A DNA stretch of 60,228 nucleotides from Faecalibacter rhinopitheci (GCF_015234135.1 NZ_JADGIK010000010.1:1-60228), one strand, 5' to 3'. Positions 16,745-26,290 are shown, counted from the first letter of the stretch. Program-made: numbers and translations. Notes: generated by a model not told the origin, from the letters alone.

Positions 16745-17626
16745 ATGAGAGTATATACAGAAAATACACCTAATGAAAATGTGATGAAGTTCGTTTGTGA
16801 CGAAACTTTAGCACAAGGTGGCGTTGAGTTTACAAAAGATTCAACTGCTACAGAATCACCACTTGCACAAGTTTTACTATCTATACCTTTTATCGACAAA
16901 ATTTTTATCACTGCGAATTTTGTAGCAATTGAGAAAATTGATGGCGTTAATTGGGAAGATGTTCAAAACGATTTATTAGAAATTGTAGAAGAACATTTAG
17001 AGGATGGTCTTATTTTACAGCAACAAAAAAAACAGCCTTTTACAGTTTATGCTGAGATGACTCCTAATCCTTCTGTAATGAAATTTTGTGCGAACGTTAT
17101 GTTGGTACCAGAAATTATAGAAATTAAGTCTAAAGAAAAAGCTGCTGGAGTTCCTTTAGCAGTTGCACTTTATAAAGAATATCCTTTTATTGAGGAAATT
17201 TTCTTTACTGAAAATTATATTTCTTTAACTAAAAATGATACAGAAGAATGGGATTTATGGACAATGGATGTTCGTTCATTTATCTTAAATTATTTACAAG
17301 CTGGAGGAATTGTTTTTGACGAATTTTATGAGTTTACAACAGAAGCTCCGGAAGAAGTTGTGATTAAAGCCAAAGAAGATTTTACTGACGTTGAAACACA
17401 AATTAAAGCAATCTTAGATGAATTTGTACAACCTGCTGTTGCAAACGACGGAGGAAATATTGAATTAATTGAATTTGTGGAGGAAACAAGAACTGCTAAA
17501 ATGTTATTACAAGGAGCTTGTTCTGGTTGTCCATCTTCTACAGCTACACTAAAAAATGGAATTGAAGGTTTATTAAAACAAATGATGCCTGATGTGGTAG
17601 ATAATGTTGAAGCCGTTAACGGATAA
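16745..17626 (+). CDS. Fe-S scaffold/carrier protein with tandem Nfu_N and NifU domains
   Basis: A 293-residue protein that should carry and deliver iron-sulfur clusters. It contains two consecutive Nfu N-terminal domains: residues 2-90, beginning RVYTENTPNENVMKFV, and about 101-195, beginning FTVYAEMTPNPSVMKFC. A C-terminal NifU domain follows with the cluster-binding Cys259 and Cys262 in GACSGCPSS. Other Nfu proteins usually have one N-terminal domain, so this is an internally duplicated form. Cytoplasmic. It is transcribed alone and ends in a strong hairpin. Confidence 0.92.
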   Translation: MRVYTENTPNENVMKFVCDETLAQGGVEFTKDSTATESPLAQVLLSIPFIDKIFITANFVAIEKIDGVNWEDVQNDLLEIVEEHLEDGLILQQQKKQPFTVYAEMTPNPSVMKFCANVMLVPEIIEIKSKEKAAGVPLAVALYKEYPFIEEIFFTENYISLTKNDTEEWDLWTMDVRSFILNYLQAGGIVFDEFYEFTTEAPEEVVIKAKEDFTDVETQIKAILDEFVQPAVANDGGNIELIEFVEETRTAKMLLQGACSGCPSSTATLKNGIEGLLKQMMPDVVDNVEAVNG

Positions 17627-17649
17627 TTTTAATCAATGAATCAAAAATA

Positions 17650-17680
17650 AAAAAGACTTTAGCTAAGCTAAAGTCTTTTT
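17650..17680. terminator. Bidirectional terminator
   Basis: AAAAAGACTTTAGCT and AGCTAAAGTCTTTTT form a near-continuous 15-bp inverted repeat between the convergent Nfu-type gene and the 191-aa gene. Confidence 0.85.
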
Positions 17681-17696
17681 TATTTTTGATATATTA

Positions 17697-18272
17697 TTAT
17701 TCATCATAAAAATCAAATGATCTTCTATAGTTATAAAGCATTAGCCTCCTTCTAGATTCTAAATCATTTATTCTAAAAGAATTAATATCCTCGTTCATAA
17801 AATAGATATTACCTTCTTCCAAACCATCATGGCCAATACATTTTAAAATAAAATCATTTTCAGAAACTTCTGTTACAAAACCTGAAAATCGAGTATCATT
17901 ACCAATTCCTATTCTAATTAAATAATCAGTTTCTCCTTTTAATCTTAATAAAGTAGAGTACATCCAATTATCATCTTTAGGAATATCAAGAAGAATTTCT
18001 TGTTCTTCATCTAATTCTTGATTATGATCATATATGTATTGCAAACATTTACAGTAATCATCACGATCTATTCTTCTCACTTTGTACATTGGCTCTATAA
18101 TAATACCATCCTTTTTACCAAATTTTGTAATATGTTGCATGACAAAAAATTCTTCGTTAAAATCAATTACATAGCCAGCCCAAAAATCTGTACCTGATGG
18201 ATCTTGAAAAATTGCAATCACATATCTATGATCTTTAGAATAGTTGAGTATTTTTTCAAATTCTGTATTCAT
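17697..18272 (-). CDS. Hypothetical protein with internal duplication, 191 aa
   Basis: I do not recognise the family. Two stretches resemble each other: YVIAIFQDPSGTDFWAGYVIDFNEEFFVMQHI (about 17-48) and YLIRIGIGNDTRFSGFVTEVSENDFILKCIG. Both run as strand, polar turn, G-(Y/F)-V and a strand ending in a hydrophobic pair, as in small Sm-like or SH3-like barrels. Each is followed by a residue block (KKDGIIIEPMYKVRRID and EEGNIYFMNEDINSFRI). A two-barrel cytoplasmic protein is therefore likely; function unknown. It follows the 259-aa secreted protein gene by 4 bp. Confidence 0.65.
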   Translation of the reverse strand: MNTEFEKILNYSKDHRYVIAIFQDPSGTDFWAGYVIDFNEEFFVMQHITKFGKKDGIIIEPMYKVRRIDRDDYCKCLQYIYDHNQELDEEQEILLDIPKDDNWMYSTLLRLKGETDYLIRIGIGNDTRFSGFVTEVSENDFILKCIGHDGLEEGNIYFMNEDINSFRINDLESRRRLMLYNYRRSFDFYDE

Positions 18273-18276
18273 TTTT

Positions 18277-19056
18277 TTACTTTTTCTTTACATATATGGC
18301 CTCATGAATTTCAGGAGTCCATTCCCCTTTTTCCAAATTATCTAATTTAATCTTTTTGTAAACCTCTTCTGGTCCAGCTACCACCATTGTAATTTGTGAT
18401 TGATCTCTTAGGTTTTTCTCATTAAATGCGTAGGTAACAAATACTTTTTTCTTTGTTATTAGTTTTATTAAATTTAATAAATACTCTTCCGCATCTGTTG
18501 CAGATTTAAATTTATCATCCTTTTTAAATGAAACTTCAAAAGAACCATCTACTAAAAAATCTGGCTCATAAGCTAAGAAAATCGAGTAATCTTTTTGCTT
18601 TATCTTTTGTGCTTTTGCATATTCCTTTTGATTTTTATATTCTTCTTTTACAATTTCATATTTAAAAGAATATAGATCCGCAATTTTTTCTAATTTATCA
18701 GCATCAAATGAGTAGGCAATTCCGTTATGGAAAACATTATATAATTTTGGATTTACTAACCATTGATCTACAATTTTACGATCTTTAATTGCGTAAATCA
18801 TAAAATGGTTTTCATCAGTCACTTTATTATTTAATTCATATCCATGTTCTAAATTTAATTTTATCCCATCTATTTTAGAAGCATTATCTATATAAAAATT
18901 ATATTTTTCAAAAGATTTATCGGTATTATAATCACTTGCCATTCCTACTAGAATAGTATTGGAATCAAAATTTACTTTGTCTATTAATGTTTGGACTTGA
19001 GCCCAGCTTATTGTAGAAATCATTAAAGTAGCAACAAGTAAAATTCTTCTAATCAT
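18277..19056 (-). CDS. Hypothetical exported protein, 259 aa
   Basis: The first 19 residues are a clear signal peptide ending at TISWAQ, so the protein is periplasmic or surface-located. The rest is rich in Lys, Asp and Tyr with no motif I recognise; a Lys/Glu-rich helical stretch runs at about 135-155. No lipobox is present. It forms a two-gene unit with the internally duplicated 191-aa protein, 4 bp downstream. Confidence 0.65.
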   Translation of the reverse strand: MIRRILLVATLMISTISWAQVQTLIDKVNFDSNTILVGMASDYNTDKSFEKYNFYIDNASKIDGIKLNLEHGYELNNKVTDENHFMIYAIKDRKIVDQWLVNPKLYNVFHNGIAYSFDADKLEKIADLYSFKYEIVKEEYKNQKEYAKAQKIKQKDYSIFLAYEPDFLVDGSFEVSFKKDDKFKSATDAEEYLLNLIKLITKKKVFVTYAFNEKNLRDQSQITMVVAGPEEVYKKIKLDNLEKGEWTPEIHEAIYVKKK

Positions 19057-19290
19057 ATGTATTATTTTGAGGTTTTTATAAAAAAAATAAATTTAATATT
19101 TATTTACAGATTTAAAGGTGTTTTTTAAGTAATAGTTGGAATAACAACATATAGAATGGATTTGTAATGTATAAAGTTTATCCTTTATTGAAATTAAACA
19201 TTTATTTTCTTAAAATTTTTACATTTACTTAACATTCTAGCACTGAATTTGATATTGAGCTTAAATCAACCTATTATTAAATTAAAAATT

Positions 19291-20328
19291 ATGAAGTCTC
19301 ATAAACAATATGTATCAAACAATGTTCTATTACAATTAGGATTTTTGACACTTATCCTTATTATTTTCGGATTAATTATAAAAAATGTCTTTGCTTTTTT
19401 GCCAGGTATTTTGATTGCAATCTGCCTTTTTGTGTTGTTAATAAATCCACTGAATTATTTATATATTACAAAAAAATGGAATAAAACAGCCAGTGTTGTT
19501 CTACTAATGATTGCATCAGCCGTTACAATCATTACACCGTTATACATTCTTATTCATATGCTAACGAATAAAGTGATGATCCTTTTGAATGATACGAATA
19601 AAATAGAATCGGATATAAAGAAAGCCATTACTACTTTAAATCAACAATTTAACATTGATGTATTTAGTGAAACCAATATTTCTAAATTAACACAAATCGG
19701 AACGAAAATATTACAAACGTTATTAAATGCATCTTTAGACACCTTTATTCAATTAGGAGTTGCGTTTATATTGCTATATTTTATGCTAATCAATCATAAA
19801 AAGTTAGAAGATGCTTTTTATAGATATATTCCACTAAAAAATAGAAATCTAAAGAATATGAATTTAGATTTGAAACAGTTAGTGATTTCTAATACTGTTG
19901 GTGTACCAGTAACTGCCTTTATACAAGCTATTATAGCTTATATTGGTTATATTATTTTTGGAGTAGATGATTCCTTTACTTGGTTTGTCTTAACCATTTT
20001 TGCAGCAATGCTACCTGTTGTAGGTGCAGCATTAATTTATATTCCACTAGCAATAATATTAATTGCACAGGGAGAAACTACAAATGCGATAGGATTGTTA
20101 CTATATAGCTTTATAATTGTTGGATTATCGGATAATTTAATTCGATTTGTTTTACAAAAAAAGATGGCGGATGTACACCCATTGGTTACAATTTTTGGTG
20201 TAATTATCGGTATTAATTTATTTGGTTTTATTGGAATTATTTTTGGGCCTATTCTTTTTTCAGTATTTTTATGGTTAATCAAATTATATAAAGCTGAATT
20301 TGTTGATCCAAATCCAGAAGAAATATAA
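19291..20328 (+). CDS. AI-2E family transporter (YdiK/TqsA type)
   Basis: The ATG at 19291 gives a 345-residue inner-membrane protein; an earlier non-ATG start at 19249 adds only 14 residues and lacks support. About eight hydrophobic segments are visible: a pair at the N-terminus (LGFLTLILIIFGLIIKNVF and the next), one near IASAVTIITPLYILI, a soluble loop with amphipathic helices, then four C-terminal helices including LLLYSFIIVGLSDNLIRFVL. Family members export autoinducer-2, ions or other small solutes; the substrate here is unknown. The thioesterase gene follows after 18 bp. Confidence 0.88.
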   Translation: MKSHKQYVSNNVLLQLGFLTLILIIFGLIIKNVFAFLPGILIAICLFVLLINPLNYLYITKKWNKTASVVLLMIASAVTIITPLYILIHMLTNKVMILLNDTNKIESDIKKAITTLNQQFNIDVFSETNISKLTQIGTKILQTLLNASLDTFIQLGVAFILLYFMLINHKKLEDAFYRYIPLKNRNLKNMNLDLKQLVISNTVGVPVTAFIQAIIAYIGYIIFGVDDSFTWFVLTIFAAMLPVVGAALIYIPLAIILIAQGETTNAIGLLLYSFIIVGLSDNLIRFVLQKKMADVHPLVTIFGVIIGINLFGFIGIIFGPILFSVFLWLIKLYKAEFVDPNPEEI

Positions 20329-20346
20329 ATCCACAAAAAAACTATC

Positions 20347-20784
20347 ATGAATTTAGAAAATTTTAAATTCTATCATCCACTAGAAATTAGATGGAACGAT
20401 TTAGACCCCATTGGCCATGTAAATAATGTATATTATATAGAATACTTTCAGATTGGAAGAGGTTTCTATATGATTGATTCTTCTAAGAAATGGGATTGGA
20501 CTAAAAACATGTTTGTTATTGCCCATATTGAATGTGATTATTATAAAGAATTAAAACTTTTATCAAAAAACCCAAGAATTGGATTACGTGTATCAAGATT
20601 AGGAAATAAATCTTTTGACTTTGAATATGTAATTGTGAGTGATGATAAAGATGGAATTCCAATTGTACATGCAAAAGGATTAAGCACACAAGTTTTGGTA
20701 GATTTAACCTTAGGTAAAAGTATAGAATTACCTGAATGGCTAAAAACCGATATCCAAACGTATGAAATAGCTCTAGAAAAATAA
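20347..20784 (+). CDS. Acyl-CoA thioesterase, 4HBT hotdog family
   Basis: A 145-residue single hotdog domain of the YbgC/FadM (4HBT) type. The active-site block is visible at residues 11-25: EIRWNDLDPIGHVNN, with the Asp of DPIGHVNN as catalytic acid. YYIEYFQIGR follows. It should hydrolyse acyl-CoA thioesters in the cytoplasm; the acyl group is unknown. It lies downstream of the AI-2E transporter gene in the same orientation and ends in a hairpin. Confidence 0.88.
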   Translation: MNLENFKFYHPLEIRWNDLDPIGHVNNVYYIEYFQIGRGFYMIDSSKKWDWTKNMFVIAHIECDYYKELKLLSKNPRIGLRVSRLGNKSFDFEYVIVSDDKDGIPIVHAKGLSTQVLVDLTLGKSIELPEWLKTDIQTYEIALEK

Positions 20785-20792
20785 GTATATTT

Positions 20793-20819
20793 AGTCATCA
20801 GTTTACTGGTGACTTTTTT
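20793..20819 (+). terminator. Terminator between the thioesterase gene and sixA
   Basis: AGTCATCAGT (20793-20802) and ACTGGTGACT (20805-20814) pair with one G-T wobble and are followed by six T. Confidence 0.65.
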
Positions 20820-20832
20820 AATTCAATTTATT

Positions 20833-21315
20833 ATGAAAAGAATAATCTTATTTCGACATGCAAAAAGCCGATGGGACGAACCAGTAAACGACCAATTTCG
20901 TAGCATTACTGAAACTGGAAAAACGCGAACAAGATTGTCTGCGAAGAAATTGAGCGAAATTATAGATAATCAATCTTTACATGTTTTTTCTAGTATTGCT
21001 ACCAGAGCACGAGAAACTGCCGAAATTGCAAAATCAATAGTTTTTCCAACTGTAGAAATAAACTATGAGAAAGAATTATATTCGTTTTCTCATTTTACAT
21101 TAAAAAATTGGATAAAATCATTAGATAATTCCATAGAATCAGCAATCATTTTTGGTCATAATCCTGCATTTACTGATATTGCATATGATTTAGGATCTGA
21201 ATTCATTTTAAATATTCCAACTGCTGGAGTAGTTTGGATGGAATTTGAAACAAATGAATGGAGTAAAGTACAAAAAGGCATAACTAAACATATTATTTTT
21301 CCCAAAGAATTATAA
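20833..21315 (+). CDS. sixA: SixA-like histidine phosphatase
   Basis: The ATG at 20833 starts MKRIILFRHAKSRWDEP, giving 160 residues; an earlier start at 20809 lies in the preceding terminator and is rejected. The phosphohistidine motif RHAKS and the later FSSIATRARETA and GHNPAFTD (second catalytic His) define a SixA-type phosphatase. SixA of E. coli dephosphorylates phosphohistidine in signalling proteins. Its stop directly abuts ppk1, forming sixA-ppk1-ppx, which suggests a link to phosphate or polyphosphate handling. Cytoplasmic. Confidence 0.9.
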   Translation: MKRIILFRHAKSRWDEPVNDQFRSITETGKTRTRLSAKKLSEIIDNQSLHVFSSIATRARETAEIAKSIVFPTVEINYEKELYSFSHFTLKNWIKSLDNSIESAIIFGHNPAFTDIAYDLGSEFILNIPTAGVVWMEFETNEWSKVQKGITKHIIFPKEL

Positions 21316-23382
21316 ATGAAAAGATACATTAATAGAGAAATTAGCTGGCTAAAATTCAATGCAAGAGTTTTACAAGAAGCAGCTGACGAAAATGTCCCTT
21401 TATTAGAAAGAATTAGATTTCTAGGAATATATTCTAATAACTTGGACGAGTTTTATTCCGTAAGATATTCAACAATTCTTCGCTCTATTCAATTAAAAGA
21501 TGTAGAAAAAGTATACAGTAATATTGTTGCTGAACAAACTGATGAAGAATTAATAGAAGAAATAAATACAATTGTTACGAAACAACGTGAGAAATATGAC
21601 CTTTTATATGAAGAATTATTCAAAAAATTAGAGGATCATGACATTCATGTTATAGATGATAAAACATTACCAGAAAAATATACTGAATATATCACAGAGT
21701 ATTTTAATGATGAATTAATACATAATGTGGGGGTTTTCGTTTTAAATGAAAAAATTAAAATTCCTTCTCTTAGAGATGGATCATTTTATTTAGCTGTTAA
21801 AATGACGATGAAAGATGAGGTACAATATGCCTTAATCATTGTTCCAACCCATTTATTTGATCGTTTTATTTTATTACCAAAGTGGGGACAGAAATTTTAC
21901 GTAATGTATTTAGAGGATATCATTCGATATCATTTAAATGAAATTTTCAGAACATTTCAATACGATTCTATTGAGGCACATTCTATTAAAATTACACGCG
22001 ATAGCGAACTTAATTTTGATAACGATTTAGAGCATAGCTTATATGAAAAAGTAATTCATAGTTTAGAAGAACGTAAAAAAGGTGAACCTGTAAGGTTGGT
22101 ATATGATAGAGAAATTGCAAATGACACATTAAATTTCTTTTTAGAAAAACTAAATTTGGACGATTATGATAGTATTATTCCAGGTGGAAAATATCATAAT
22201 AAGAGGGATTTAATCGGTTTCCCATCTTTTGGAATTCAAGGTTTAACCTACCATAAGATCAAACCTATCATACAAAAAAGACCTTTATCTTACGATAGTT
22301 ATTTTAGGGCTTTTACGGCAAATGATGAGCTTATATTTGCTCCGTATCATGATTATTCTTTACTCTTAAAATTTTTAAGAGAAGCAGCTATCGACCCTAA
22401 GGTTAAGAAAATTAAGCTTACAGTATATCGCGTCTCTAAGGACTCACAAATAATGCATTCTTTGATTAATGCTGCAATGAATGGGAAAGAAGTTACTGCT
22501 ATACTAGAACTACGGGCGCGTTTTGATGAATCGAATAATGCAATGTGGTCCAAAAAATTACAGGAAGCAGGTGTAAATGTAATATTTGGTGTACCAGGAC
22601 TTAAAGTTCATTCTAAAATTGCCTATATCGAACGATTACCAGAAGAAGGAATTGCAGAAAAATTTGCAATAATAAGTACCGGAAATTTTCATGCTAAGAC
22701 AGCAAAAATTTATACAGATTATACTTATATCACTTCTAATCCTGGGATAACCAAAGAGATAGAACAGGTATTTAAATTCTTTGATGCTAATTATTTAATG
22801 CAAACCTATCATCACCTGATGGTTTCACCGCATGGAACACGTAATAAATTAATCAAACTTATAAAAAGAGAAATTTATAACAAGAAAAGTGGTTTTGAAG
22901 CTGAGATTAATATGAAATTAAATAGTTTGAGTGACAAGCAAATTATTGATTTATTATATAAAGCTTCGCAAAAAGGTGTAAAAATTAGATTAGTTGTTCG
23001 TGGGATTAATTGTTTGATTCCAGGAAAGAAAGACCTATCTGAAAATATAGAATGTGTAAGTGTGATTGATAAATTTTTGGAGCATCCGCGAATATATTGG
23101 TTTAAGAATGCTGGACAAGATCAAGTCTATATTTCTTCTGCAGATATGATGAGTAGAAACCTAGATTATAGAGTTGAAGTTACATGTCCTGTTTATGATT
23201 CAGGATTAAAAAAAGTAATTATGGATACATTTAATTTAAGTTTTAATGATAATGTTAAAGCTCGAATTATTGATGAAAAGCAGTCCCTTGCCTATCGTGA
23301 AAATAAGGAAGATAGAAATCGTTCTCAATTCACTACTTATGATTATTTACAACAATTAAATGAGAATATAAATGAAGATTAA
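21316..23382 (+). CDS. ppk1: Polyphosphate kinase 1
   Basis: A 688-residue enzyme that reversibly polymerises the gamma-phosphate of ATP into inorganic polyphosphate. It opens INREISWLKFNARVLQEA as in all PPK1. Catalytic His432 in KVHSKIAYIER (equivalent to the phosphorylated His of E. coli Ppk) and the second essential His590 in EHPRIYWFKNAG are both present, as are ELRARFDESNN and STGNFHAKTAKIYTDY. Full length. It starts directly at the sixA stop and overlaps ppx by 11 nt, so synthesis and breakdown of polyphosphate are co-translated. Confidence 0.97.
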   Translation: MKRYINREISWLKFNARVLQEAADENVPLLERIRFLGIYSNNLDEFYSVRYSTILRSIQLKDVEKVYSNIVAEQTDEELIEEINTIVTKQREKYDLLYEELFKKLEDHDIHVIDDKTLPEKYTEYITEYFNDELIHNVGVFVLNEKIKIPSLRDGSFYLAVKMTMKDEVQYALIIVPTHLFDRFILLPKWGQKFYVMYLEDIIRYHLNEIFRTFQYDSIEAHSIKITRDSELNFDNDLEHSLYEKVIHSLEERKKGEPVRLVYDREIANDTLNFFLEKLNLDDYDSIIPGGKYHNKRDLIGFPSFGIQGLTYHKIKPIIQKRPLSYDSYFRAFTANDELIFAPYHDYSLLLKFLREAAIDPKVKKIKLTVYRVSKDSQIMHSLINAAMNGKEVTAILELRARFDESNNAMWSKKLQEAGVNVIFGVPGLKVHSKIAYIERLPEEGIAEKFAIISTGNFHAKTAKIYTDYTYITSNPGITKEIEQVFKFFDANYLMQTYHHLMVSPHGTRNKLIKLIKREIYNKKSGFEAEINMKLNSLSDKQIIDLLYKASQKGVKIRLVVRGINCLIPGKKDLSENIECVSVIDKFLEHPRIYWFKNAGQDQVYISSADMMSRNLDYRVEVTCPVYDSGLKKVIMDTFNLSFNDNVKARIIDEKQSLAYRENKEDRNRSQFTTYDYLQQLNENINED

Positions 23383-24265
23383 AAAGCTAGGAGCAATTGA
23401 TATAGGATCCAATGCGATACGTTTATTAATTAATTTTGTCTATGAAGAAGAAGGTAAAGCTCCAATCTTCAATAAAACAAGTATTGTTCGTATGCCTATC
23501 CGTCTTGGTCACGACGTTTTTACTGATGGTACAATTTCTGAAAATAATGCTAACCGTATTTGTGATGCGATGCAAGCCTATGCATTGATGATGAAGGTTT
23601 ATGAAGTGGAAGACTATCGTGCCTACGCAACTTCTGCTATGCGCGAAGCAAAAAATGGATTGGAAATTGTTCAGAATGTAAAGAAACATTGTGATGTAGA
23701 TATAGAAATAATCAATGGTCAAACAGAAGCCGAATTAATATTTTCAACTGAATTAAGCTCATTTGTAAAAGATAATAAAACCTATCTATATGTAGATGTA
23801 GGTGGAGGAAGTACAGAATTAACTTTATTAAAAGATAATAAAATTTTCGCTTCGCAATCTTTTGAAGTGGGAACCGTACGATTGTTAGATAACATGGTGG
23901 ATTCTTCAACTTTTCCGGAAATGCAAAAATGGATTATAGAAAATATTGGCAATGATGAAATTGAATTAATTGGATCTGGTGGAAATATTAACCATGTCTA
24001 TAAATATTCTGGTGTAAAAGTGGGTACACCTCTTGGTGCAACATATGTAAAAAAACACCATAAAATTCTACAAACAATGACTGCAGAGCAACGTATGCAA
24101 AACTTTAATATGAAACCTGACCGTGCAGATGTTGTAGTATATGCTTTAGAAATATATACAAATGTATTAAAATGGTCAAAAGCAACGAAAATTCACGTTC
24201 CTAAAATTGGGCTTTCGGACGGAATTATTCGTGCTTTATATCATGATTTAACTCAAAAAAAATAA
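23372..24265 (+). CDS. ppx: Ppx/GppA family exopolyphosphatase
   Basis: A 297-residue member of the ASKHA phosphatase family that removes terminal phosphates from polyphosphate or converts pppGpp to ppGpp. Phosphate-binding loops are visible: AIDIGSNAIRLLI (8-20), EAELIF, DVGGGSTELTLL and GSGGNINHV. It lacks the long C-terminal HD-like domain of E. coli Ppx, being the short form common in Bacteroidota. The start overlaps ppk1 by 11 nt. Whether polyphosphate or pppGpp is the main substrate cannot be told from sequence. Confidence 0.92.
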   Translation: MKIKKLGAIDIGSNAIRLLINFVYEEEGKAPIFNKTSIVRMPIRLGHDVFTDGTISENNANRICDAMQAYALMMKVYEVEDYRAYATSAMREAKNGLEIVQNVKKHCDVDIEIINGQTEAELIFSTELSSFVKDNKTYLYVDVGGGSTELTLLKDNKIFASQSFEVGTVRLLDNMVDSSTFPEMQKWIIENIGNDEIELIGSGGNINHVYKYSGVKVGTPLGATYVKKHHKILQTMTAEQRMQNFNMKPDRADVVVYALEIYTNVLKWSKATKIHVPKIGLSDGIIRALYHDLTQKK

Positions 24266-24267
24266 TC

Positions 24268-25284
24268 TTAATCGGTAACTAATAAGTTGCCGATTGTTTT
24301 TGATTTCAATTCGGTTTCATCCCATTCTTTCTGTGGATTACTATTAGGCATTATCCCTCCACCTACATATAACTTTACCGTATTTTTAAAAATTTGTGCA
24401 CATCGAAGATTTACAAAATACAATGACTTTTTCTCCCTTTTATAACCAAAATAACCTGCATAAAATTTACGATCATATCCTTCATTTTTTAAAATAAAAT
24501 TTTGAGCATCTTGCTGTGGCATTCCACAAACAGCTGGTGTAGGATGTAATTTTTGTAAAATTGTGTTGACTTGATCATACGATTTTACATCAGCTGAGAT
24601 ATATGATTTTAAATGATTAAAAAATCCAGCATCTATAGTATGTGGCCCATCAACATGTAAGTTAGTCGTATTTTCTAATTTTGAAATAATATAATCAGTT
24701 ACTACTTTTTGTTCCAAAATTTCCTTGTTAGACCATTGTTCATTTTTTGGTAAAGTACCTGCCAATGAAACTGTTTTTATGGTCAAATCCTCTTCTTGCA
24801 ATAATAATTCTGGTGAGGCCCCAATCCATAATCCATCATTTATAGAATACCATAGATATAGGTACGCATTGGGATAGTGCAAATGCAATGCTTTAAAAGT
24901 TTTAATAATATTAACTCCTTTATTACTTATCTCCTTAATTCTAGAAATTACAATTTTATCCGTATTTGTTTGATTTAATTCCTTTACAGTATTTTGAAGC
25001 AAGGCTATATAAGACTCATAAGAAATTGCTTCTTGTGTAAAATTTGATTCTAAATTTAAATCAAGCTCATTTTTCAACTTTTCAATTTGAATACTTTCTA
25101 TATCATCATCATTTATAATAATTTGTTGAGAATTATCGAAACGATTAAAAATGAATTTATTTTTAGATTCAAATTTTTGATCTGCCCATAAATCGACAAA
25201 ATCTGAATTTGGCTCTCTAAAGAGTAAGAACGATTTATTGTTAGTAAGTATATTTTCAAGTTTAGCTTGAAATTTATTTTGCAT
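24268..25284 (-). CDS. Isochorismate synthase (MenF/EntC type)
   Basis: A 338-residue chorismate-binding enzyme that isomerises chorismate to isochorismate, the first committed step to menaquinone. The C-terminal catalytic half shows DKIVISRIKEI, WIGASPELLL, LAGTLP, then HPTPAVCGMPQ with catalytic residues, GYDRKFYAGYFGY and LYVGGGIMPNSNPQKEWDETE. It overlaps the thioesterase gene by 11 nt; the pair fits menaquinone synthesis. A hairpin at 24270-24295 inside its last codons acts on the convergent ppx transcript. Siderophore synthesis is an alternative, but no siderophore genes are nearby. Confidence 0.9.
   Translation of the reverse strand: MQNKFQAKLENILTNNKSFLLFREPNSDFVDLWADQKFESKNKFIFNRFDNSQQIIINDDDIESIQIEKLKNELDLNLESNFTQEAISYESYIALLQNTVKELNQTNTDKIVISRIKEISNKGVNIIKTFKALHLHYPNAYLYLWYSINDGLWIGASPELLLQEEDLTIKTVSLAGTLPKNEQWSNKEILEQKVVTDYIISKLENTTNLHVDGPHTIDAGFFNHLKSYISADVKSYDQVNTILQKLHPTPAVCGMPQQDAQNFILKNEGYDRKFYAGYFGYKREKKSLYFVNLRCAQIFKNTVKLYVGGGIMPNSNPQKEWDETELKSKTIGNLLVTD
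24270..24299 (+). terminator. Terminator of the sixA-ppk1-ppx operon
   Basis: AATCGGTAACT (24270-24280) and AGTTGCCGATT (24285-24295) pair with one wobble, followed by GTTTT. It overlaps the end of the convergent isochorismate synthase gene. Confidence 0.6.
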
Positions 25285-25696
25285 TTGGATTTGGAATTAT
25301 AGCATTAGTGATGTGACTGTAGCAAACTAATTTACCACTTTCATCTGTTATCTCTATTTTAATGAGATGCGATTTATGTCCTTTTTTTACTACTGTAGCA
25401 TGTCCAAACACTGTTCCATCTCGCTTTGAACGGAGATGATTTGCGTCAATTTGTTGTCCAACGGCTACATAATTTTTATCATTTAATATAAAATTAGATA
25501 AAGAACTACCTAATGTTTCCGCTAAAACTACTGATGCGCCACCATGTAGCAATCCAAATGGTTGATGAACGATAGATGAAACTGGCATTTCTGCTTTCAT
25601 AAAATCTTCTCCAACATCCGTAAACTTAATTTTTAGATGAGAAATTAAAGTATTTTCTGATATTTTGTTCAACTGATCCACTAATTGATATGACAT
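25274..25696 (-). CDS. Hotdog-fold thioesterase, PaaI/MenI type
   Basis: A 140-residue hotdog thioesterase. The catalytic block is VHQPFGLLHGGASVVLAETLG (residues 43-63), matching the HGG-x(5)-AE signature of the PaaI/MenI/EntH group. Because it overlaps the isochorismate synthase gene by 11 nt, it most likely hydrolyses 1,4-dihydroxy-2-naphthoyl-CoA in menaquinone synthesis. The assignment depends on context; generic acyl-CoA thioesterases share the motif. Cytoplasmic. Confidence 0.88.
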   Translation of the reverse strand: MSYQLVDQLNKISENTLISHLKIKFTDVGEDFMKAEMPVSSIVHQPFGLLHGGASVVLAETLGSSLSNFILNDKNYVAVGQQIDANHLRSKRDGTVFGHATVVKKGHKSHLIKIEITDESGKLVCYSHITNAIIPNPNAK

Positions 25697-25698
25697 AT

Positions 25699-26259
25699 TT
25701 AGTATATTTTTTTATTATAATTTTCAGGGTATTTAGCTGTTATGGTTTCATAAAATAATTCTATTTCCTTTAAAACCTCTTCTAATTGTTTATTTTTTGT
25801 TTCTACAATTTTAGATATTCCAGCTCTTTTTGTTTTATAATCACAATAGGCTAGCAAAATAGGTACTTCTGCATTTTGCGCAATATGAAAAAATCCTGTT
25901 TTCCATTTTTGGGAGTAACTACGTGTACCTTCTGGCGTATTTATCAAATATAATTTATCTGCTGATTGTAAGACTTCTATAGCAAAATTGACCATATTTT
26001 TATTCTGTGTACGGTCTATGCCTATTCCACCTAAAATTTTTATAAAAAATCCGTACCAAGGTTTTGTCCAAGCATCTTTGATAAACATTTTCATGGGAAT
26101 ATCCATTTTCCAAAATGCTGCAATTGTGTAATAAAAATCCCAATTAGATGTATGTGGTGCACAAACTAAAACACACTTATTAACTTTAGATAAATCTAGA
26201 TGATTATCTAATTTCCATCCTACAAGACTCATCATTAGTTTACCAATAATTTTCTTCAT
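25699..26259 (-). CDS. Lysophospholipid acyltransferase family protein
   Basis: A 186-residue short PlsC-like acyltransferase. The acyltransferase motif I HTSNWD (H-x4-D) is at residues 36-41, the phosphate-binding NTPEGTRS is in the second half, and MFIKDAWTKPWYGFFIKIL gives the membrane-interface helix. It probably transfers an acyl chain onto a glycerophospholipid or related lipid at the inner membrane; the substrate is not clear. It is the first gene of a minus-strand unit with the thioesterase (2 bp apart) and isochorismate synthase. Confidence 0.85.
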   Translation of the reverse strand: MKKIIGKLMMSLVGWKLDNHLDLSKVNKCVLVCAPHTSNWDFYYTIAAFWKMDIPMKMFIKDAWTKPWYGFFIKILGGIGIDRTQNKNMVNFAIEVLQSADKLYLINTPEGTRSYSQKWKTGFFHIAQNAEVPILLAYCDYKTKRAGISKIVETKNKQLEEVLKEIELFYETITAKYPENYNKKIY

Positions 26260-26290
26260 CCAATTTTATTTTACACAACATGTAAAAATA

